Source: Pseudomonas azotoformans (GTDB lineage: Bacteria; Pseudomonadota; Gammaproteobacteria; Pseudomonadales; Pseudomonadaceae). From it: a stretch of DNA of 64,000 nt. The notes under the pieces are model-generated. The model had not been told where the DNA came from, did no database searches, and worked only from the letters and a program-made list of their open reading frames with translations. This document shows, in pieces, positions 59,639-64,000 of this stretch (its first letter is position 1; every line of letters starts with the position of its first letter). Made by a program: the position numbers and the translations under genes. The DNA is taken from positions 6,177,501-6,241,500 of the forward strand of contig NZ_LT629702.1 in the NCBI RefSeq assembly GCF_900103345.1. Direction: 5' to 3'.

Positions 59639-60747
59639 TTAGGCATGTCGATCCAATAGGCACCCTGCAACGGCATCCCCAGGAACTGCTGGTTGATCTG
59701 TTCCATGGTCGCCTGCGGGTCCAGCTTGGCGAACAGCTCTGGGTGCACCCACTTGGCCAGTGACTCAATCGCCAACAGGTTGTACGGCGAGTTGTAGAAG
59801 TCATGCCACAGGCCGTGGGCATTGCCTGCGCGGATGGCATGCAGGTTGGCGAACTCGGGACGCGCCAATACGCGGTCGAAGGCTTCACGCGCCTCGTCAT
59901 GGCTCACGCCGGCACCGAGGACCAGCCCCGGCTTGTGGTTGCCGGTCGCAACATAAATATCCGGATCGGCTTTCAAGGCGTATTCCACGCTGATATCCCC
60001 CAGTGCCCCCGGCACCACATCGGCGGCAATGTTGCGCCCGCCCACCAGCTTGATCACTTCCCCCATGCCGCTCTTGCCGGTGGTGTGCCCCGGCGCTTGC
60101 CAGGCGCCGGCCAGCAGTTCGAGGAACACGCTAGGACGCGGTCCGGCCGGCAAGGTGGCGACGGCATCGGTGATGACCTTGAGGTGCTGGTCATAGAAGT
60201 CCAGGAAAGCCTTGGCCTGGGCTTCGCGCCCCAGCGCCTGGCCCAGCGCGTTCATGCTGGTGTGAGTGCCTTGCACCGGGTTGATGCGAAAGTCGACGAA
60301 CAGCACCGGGATGCCCGCCTTGGCCAGCACGTCGGCCACCGGGCTGTGTTCGGTCGGGCCATGGCCGGAAATGCTGAACACGGCCAGGTCGGGTTTGAGC
60401 GAGAGGATTTCCTCGGCGCTGACGCTTTGTTCCGACGCCTGGCCGATCAGGGGGATGTCTTTGACCGTCGGAAATTTCGCCACGTAGGCGTTATAGGTGT
60501 GCTGGTCGAGCAGCTTCAAATCGTTCTGCCAACCGACGATGCGCTGGAACGGCGCATCGCGGTCCAGCAGGGCAAACGCCGAAATCAAGCGGCCTTCACC
60601 GAGGACCACGCGCTTGACGTTGTCCGCCACCTCGACCTTGCGGCCCAGCACATCGGTGACTTCATGGGCGGCAGCGGTCTCGGCATGGCCGAGGACCAAC
60701 GCGGCGAACAGCACGCCCAGTTTGAGCACATTACGGGGTTTCAACAT
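59635..60747 (-). CDS. Periplasmic iron-siderophore binding protein (FecB/TroA fold)
   Basis: The 370 aa start with a signal peptide (MLKPRNVLKLGVLFAALVLG, cleaved near TAAA) and contain HEVTDVLGRKVEVADNVKRVV, GQASEQSVSAEEILSLKPDL and NAHGLWHDFYNSPYNLLAIE, typical of class III binding proteins. GGAG lies upstream of the chosen ATG. The frame is open far upstream opposite and inside the receptor gene, which is a coding shadow. Confidence 0.92.
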   Translation of the reverse strand: MLKPRNVLKLGVLFAALVLGHAETAAAHEVTDVLGRKVEVADNVKRVVLGEGRLISAFALLDRDAPFQRIVGWQNDLKLLDQHTYNAYVAKFPTVKDIPLIGQASEQSVSAEEILSLKPDLAVFSISGHGPTEHSPVADVLAKAGIPVLFVDFRINPVQGTHTSMNALGQALGREAQAKAFLDFYDQHLKVITDAVATLPAGPRPSVFLELLAGAWQAPGHTTGKSGMGEVIKLVGGRNIAADVVPGALGDISVEYALKADPDIYVATGNHKPGLVLGAGVSHDEAREAFDRVLARPEFANLHAIRAGNAHGLWHDFYNSPYNLLAIESLAKWVHPELFAKLDPQATMEQINQQFLGMPLQGAYWIDMPK

Positions 60748-60830
60748 GGCAGGGACTCCAGGTGAAGGCGGCGCATCAGGTATTGCTCCAGCGCCGCAAT
60801 GGGTTGTGAGGCAGGGATCTCGATCAGCAT
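60741..60830 (-). CDS. Possible 29-aa small ORF between receptor and binding-protein genes
   Basis: An ATG three bases after the receptor stop codon opens a 29-codon frame (MLIEIPASQPIAALEQYLMR followed by nine residues ending LPC) whose TGA overlaps the binding-protein start by 7 nt. The tight junctions on both sides suggest translational coupling through it. There is no strong ribosome binding site and no recognisable family. It may be a coupling peptide, a remnant of a lost gene or chance. Confidence 0.35.
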   Translation of the reverse strand: MLIEIPASQPIAALEQYLMRRLHLESLPC

Positions 60831-60833
60831 GGT

Positions 60834-63227
60834 TCAGAACTCGTAGTCGACGCTGGCGGTGAGGGTGCGCCCGGCGCCCGGAATGCCGTAGAGCTGGAAG
60901 CCATCGAGGGACGCGCCGACCTGGCTGTAATAGAAGGTGTTGAACACATTGTTGAGGTTGAGGTTGACCGTGGTGTCCTTGTTCACCTTGTATTGTGCGG
61001 CCAGGTTGCTCAGCCAGTAGCCAGGGGCTTTTTCGTGGTCGCGGGCGTAGATCGCGTAGACCCCGGACGGGCCGTTGGCGTAGCTGCTGTTGTTGTTCAA
61101 ACCCCCGACGTATTTGTTGTCGGTGTAGCGGCGCCGGCCCACGTATTGCTCGCCGTAGCTGAGACTCAGGGCGTCGGTGACGGCGTAGGTGGTCCACAGG
61201 TTGGCGGTCAGGTCCGGGACGTTCTTGGCTTCGGCGCCTTTGTTGATGCCTTTGGTCTGGGTGCTCTTGAGGGCCGAGAAACCGCTGTAGGCGGTCCAGC
61301 GCGGGGTGATATTGCCTTGCAGGCCCAGTTCGATGCCGTCGACGCGTTTGGCGGGCAGGGCGCGTACCGGGGCGGATTCGCCGTCCTGGTATTCCCAGGC
61401 GTTGTCCAGTTCGGTGCGGAAGATCGCCGCCGTGACGTTGAGCCTGTCGTGGGCAATGTCCCACTTGGTGCCCAGTTCATAGGTCTTGGATTTGGCCGGG
61501 CTGTAACTACTGGTGCTGGCCGCGCCGTAGATCTGGTTGTTGGTGGACGCGCCCAGCGCCGACGGTTGCGCGGCCTCGCTGTAAGACACGTAGATACTGC
61601 CGTTGGGCAACGGCTTGAACACCGCGCCGACCCGACCGCTGACGGCACCATCGGTGCTGCTGATCGTCGCCTGGCCGCGTTGGCGGGTTTCGGCACGCCA
61701 GTTGTCGTAGCGCAGCGAGCCGAGTACTTGCCATTGCTCGTTGAGGGTGATGGTGTCGCCCAGGTAGAGACCGGCGTTGTCGATCACCGAGCGCGGGTCG
61801 CCTTCGCCTTTGGTCACGTAGGTGCTGGCGAAGCTGTGGCTGGGGTCGTGCATGTCAAACAGCATGTTGCCGGCCGGCACTTCGGCGTTGCGTTTCAGGC
61901 CGCCGTAGGTCTCGTGATAGAACTCCAGGCCACTGACCACCGCGTGCTGCAGGCTGCCGGTGGTGAGGTTGAAATTGAAGTCGGTCTGGTTGTCCAAGAT
62001 GGTGTAGCGCTTGGACAAACCAAAGTCGCTGCCGCGCAGGATGCCGTAGCCGGTGTTGCTGTTGTTCACGTAGTCGGTGTAGGCATTCACCGTACTGCCG
62101 GGCACTTGGCTGATCGGGCCTACGCCGGTGTAACCCAAGGTCGCACAGCGGGTGCCGGTGCAGGTCTTCTGGCCGTTGGCGTTGGCGGCGAAGAAGCGCG
62201 CCGGCGAGAGCACGGCGAAGTTGTCGCTGCGTTCCCAGCGCGTCTGGTTGCGCAGGTTGGCGTCGTTCCAGGCGAAGTCATGCTCGAAGCGCGCCGTGAG
62301 CGAGGTGGTTTTGTTCTCTTGGGTGTAGAGGCGGGAGTCGCCGTACCAGTTGGAGCGTTTCACGCCTGGCATGCGGTCGCCGTTGGTGCCGCGCTGGATC
62401 GGCACACCGCCGTCCGGGGTGTTGGTGTCTTTCTGGTAGAAGGTGTCGATGAACAACCGCGTGTCGGTGCCCAGGCCGAAGCCGAACGAGGTGGCGATGC
62501 CCCAGCGGTCGTAGTCCACATCGTCGCGCTCGGCCACCTGGTTGTAGTGCTTCATCAGGTTGATGCGTACGGCAGTGGTGTCGTTCAGCTGTTTATTCAG
62601 GTCGGCGGTGAGGCGGCGGTAGCTGTCGGTGCCGATCCCGGCCGAAACTTTGTTGGCATCGCCCAGGTGCGCTTCCTTGCTGACCAGGTTGACGCTGCCA
62701 CCCACGGCCGAGACCCCGGACTCGATGGAACCGGTGCCCTTGAACACTTCGGCCTGTTGCAGGTTGAAGGTGTCGGTGCGCGTGGACATGCCGGCATCGC
62801 GCACACCGTCGACGGTCAGGCTCTGCTCGGAAGAAAACCCGCGGATCGAAAACAGATCGCCCCAGCCCAGGTTGCCCTCGCCGGACATAAAGGTAATGCC
62901 CGGCACATTGCGCAACACTTCCTGCAAGGTCTGCGCGTTCTGCTCCTTGAGCACCTGTTGCGGCACGATGGTTACGCTTTGCGGTGCGTCCAGCAGCGGC
63001 TGGCTGATTTTGGCCGAGGTGACGCGGTCCACCTTGAAGGTGGAAGTGGCTTCGCCGTCGACCTTGATTTCCGGCAGGTTCAACACCGAATCGCTGGACG
63101 TGGCGGTTGGGGCGTCAGCCAGGGCAACCGGTGCGACGCTGCCGGCAGCCAGCAAACCGAACATCGGTGCGAGGGTGGTGTGCAACGTGTGGCGGTGAGG
63201 CGTGGGCAATGATAGGGGCAATGACAT
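60834..63227 (-). CDS. TonB-dependent siderophore receptor (catecholate Fiu-like)
   Basis: Outer-membrane receptor of 797 aa. A signal peptide ends near VALADA; the plug domain shows PQSVTIVPQQVLKEQNAQTLQEVL and SIRGFSSEQSLTVDGVRD. The barrel ends in the usual aromatic residue (SVDYEF). The sequence is of the Fiu/catecholate type, but the siderophore cannot be read from it. No N-terminal signalling domain is present, so it is not coupled to a FecIR-type regulator. A Fur-box-like site lies just upstream, predicting iron repression of the whole receptor-ABC operon. Confidence 0.93.
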   Translation of the reverse strand: MSLPLSLPTPHRHTLHTTLAPMFGLLAAGSVAPVALADAPTATSSDSVLNLPEIKVDGEATSTFKVDRVTSAKISQPLLDAPQSVTIVPQQVLKEQNAQTLQEVLRNVPGITFMSGEGNLGWGDLFSIRGFSSEQSLTVDGVRDAGMSTRTDTFNLQQAEVFKGTGSIESGVSAVGGSVNLVSKEAHLGDANKVSAGIGTDSYRRLTADLNKQLNDTTAVRINLMKHYNQVAERDDVDYDRWGIATSFGFGLGTDTRLFIDTFYQKDTNTPDGGVPIQRGTNGDRMPGVKRSNWYGDSRLYTQENKTTSLTARFEHDFAWNDANLRNQTRWERSDNFAVLSPARFFAANANGQKTCTGTRCATLGYTGVGPISQVPGSTVNAYTDYVNNSNTGYGILRGSDFGLSKRYTILDNQTDFNFNLTTGSLQHAVVSGLEFYHETYGGLKRNAEVPAGNMLFDMHDPSHSFASTYVTKGEGDPRSVIDNAGLYLGDTITLNEQWQVLGSLRYDNWRAETRQRGQATISSTDGAVSGRVGAVFKPLPNGSIYVSYSEAAQPSALGASTNNQIYGAASTSSYSPAKSKTYELGTKWDIAHDRLNVTAAIFRTELDNAWEYQDGESAPVRALPAKRVDGIELGLQGNITPRWTAYSGFSALKSTQTKGINKGAEAKNVPDLTANLWTTYAVTDALSLSYGEQYVGRRRYTDNKYVGGLNNNSSYANGPSGVYAIYARDHEKAPGYWLSNLAAQYKVNKDTTVNLNLNNVFNTFYYSQVGASLDGFQLYGIPGAGRTLTASVDYEF

Positions 63228-63244
63228 GGTAACGTCCGAGTCTA

Positions 63245-63263
63245 AATTACAATTACTCTCATT
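63245..63263 (-). promoter_or_regulatory. Fur-box-like operator
   Basis: The core TGAGAGTAATTGTAA (minus strand) matches 11 of 14 defined bases of the 7-1-7 Fur consensus TGATAATNATTATCA by hand count. It is 18-36 nt upstream of the receptor ATG and the only AT-rich palindrome-like stretch there. Confidence 0.6.
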
Positions 63264-63424
63264 TAGGTTCGGTAGTCTAAAGAGCGATTCCGCCTGCCAT
63301 ACCCCGGGTTTGTATCGCTGATGCGTGATTAGGGTTTCCTACAACATTCCATTACATTTGCCTGCGCTGCTGGCTGAACTTTCGGCTATTTGCTGCGTTT
63401 CATCGTTTTTCGGATTGACTGCCC

Positions 63425-64000
63425 ATGGCCAAGCAAGACCACCTGCTGATCGTTGATGACGACCCGCAAATCCGCCAATTGCTCTGCGACTACCTGAGCG
63501 ACGCCGGCTTCCAGGTGTCCACCGCCGCCGATGGCAAGGAAATGCGCCGCCGCCTGTCGCTGAATGTCATCGACCTGATCGTGCTCGACCTGATGCTGCC
63601 CGGCGAAGACGGCCTGAGCCTGTGCCGCGAACTGCGGGTGAACTCCAACACGCCGGTGGTGATGCTCACCGCCAAGGGCTCGTTGATCGACCGTATCGTC
63701 GGCCTGGAAATCGGCGCCGACGACTACCTGCCCAAACCCTTCGACCCGCGCGAGCTGCTGGTACGGATCAAGGTGGTGCTGCGCCGGGTGCAGAGTTTTC
63801 CCGACCGCGCGCGCCTGGATGAAGCGCCGAGCATTCGTTTTGCAGGCTGGCAACTCGACACACGGGCGCGGCAATTGCTGTCGCCGCAGGGCGTGGTGGT
63901 CAGCCTGGGCAACTCGGACTACCGCGTGCTGCGCCTGTTGTTGCAGCACCCCAACCGCCCGTTGAACCGCGATTTTCTGCTCAACCATGTGTTCGACAAG
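63425..64000 (+). CDS. OmpR-family response regulator (partial, 3' end beyond window)
   Basis: The first 192 codons of a two-component response regulator. The receiver domain has the acidic pair in LLIVDDDPQIR, the phospho-acceptor in IVLDLMLPGEDGL, the switch Thr in VVMLTAKG and Lys in DDYLPKPFDPREL. An OmpR winged-helix domain starts about residue 135 (IRFAGWQLDTRARQLL) and is cut by the window end. It is divergent from the siderophore receptor with a 197-nt gap. A sensor kinase gene is expected downstream. No clear ribosome binding site is visible. Confidence 0.93.
   Translation, partial: MAKQDHLLIVDDDPQIRQLLCDYLSDAGFQVSTAADGKEMRRRLSLNVIDLIVLDLMLPGEDGLSLCRELRVNSNTPVVMLTAKGSLIDRIVGLEIGADDYLPKPFDPRELLVRIKVVLRRVQSFPDRARLDEAPSIRFAGWQLDTRARQLLSPQGVVVSLGNSDYRVLRLLLQHPNRPLNRDFLLNHVFDK

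Noticed and set aside
60993..63212. A 739-codon open frame on the plus strand opposite the TonB receptor
   Set aside because: Shadow of the receptor gene; the product is repetitive Val/Gly/Ala-rich and lacks a start context.

Overview
The window is chromosomal DNA from a Pseudomonas of the P. fluorescens group. The evidence is the gene order antiporter-dapC-glnD-map / rpsB-tsf-pyrH-frr-uppS-cdsA-dxr-rseP-bamA-skp-lpxD-fabZ-lpxA-lpxB-rnhB-dnaE-accA-tilS-pyrG-kdsA-eno-ftsB-ispD-(gfnR)-adhC-fghA-ispF-truD-surE-pcm-nlpD-rpoS, which is the Pseudomonas order. High GC and several families of REP/REPIN-like inverted repeats in intergenic gaps agree with this. No tRNA, rRNA, insertion sequence or CRISPR array was seen.

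Region 1 (1-2379) is an accessory island between a Na+/H+ antiporter gene, of which only the 3' end is in the window, and dapC. It holds two diverged astacin-like zinc metalloprotease genes, each preceded on the + strand by a copy of the antiporter 3' end. The second antiporter copy is a gene fragment. The layout looks like insertion that regenerated the antiporter end. Both proteases lack a signal peptide and carry an R-x-[K/R]-R motif just before the catalytic domain. One has a degenerate hrp-box-like sequence upstream. They are candidate secreted effectors.

Region 2 (2380-42102) is core. It contains lysine biosynthesis (dapC), nitrogen sensing (glnD), map, translation (rpsB, tsf, frr, tilS, truD), UMP kinase, isoprenoid synthesis (dxr, ispD, ispF, uppS), phospholipid synthesis (cdsA), envelope biogenesis (rseP, bamA, skp), lipid A and Kdo synthesis (lpxD, fabZ, lpxA, lpxB, kdsA), replication (dnaE, rnhB), acetyl-CoA carboxylase (accA), pyrG, eno, divisome ftsB, glutathione-dependent formaldehyde detoxification (gfnR, adhC, fghA), and the surE-pcm-nlpD-rpoS stress block. 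Many genes overlap by 4 nt, so translational coupling is widespread.

Region 3 (42103-64000) is more variable. After rpoS come two repeat elements, a cold-shock gene, dcd and a 65-aa proline-rich protein of unknown function. Next is a four-gene ligase-associated DNA repair set (exonuclease, ATP-dependent ligase, DEXH helicase, PdeM phosphoesterase). It is split in two by a five-gene polar amino-acid ABC transporter operon that includes an AotO-like deacylase. Then follow a QuiP-type acylase with a changed active-site region, a YfcG-like glutathione transferase, and an iron-siderophore uptake operon (TonB receptor, a possible 29-codon ORF, binding protein, permease, ATPase) behind a Fur-box-like site. 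The window ends inside a divergent OmpR-family response regulator gene.
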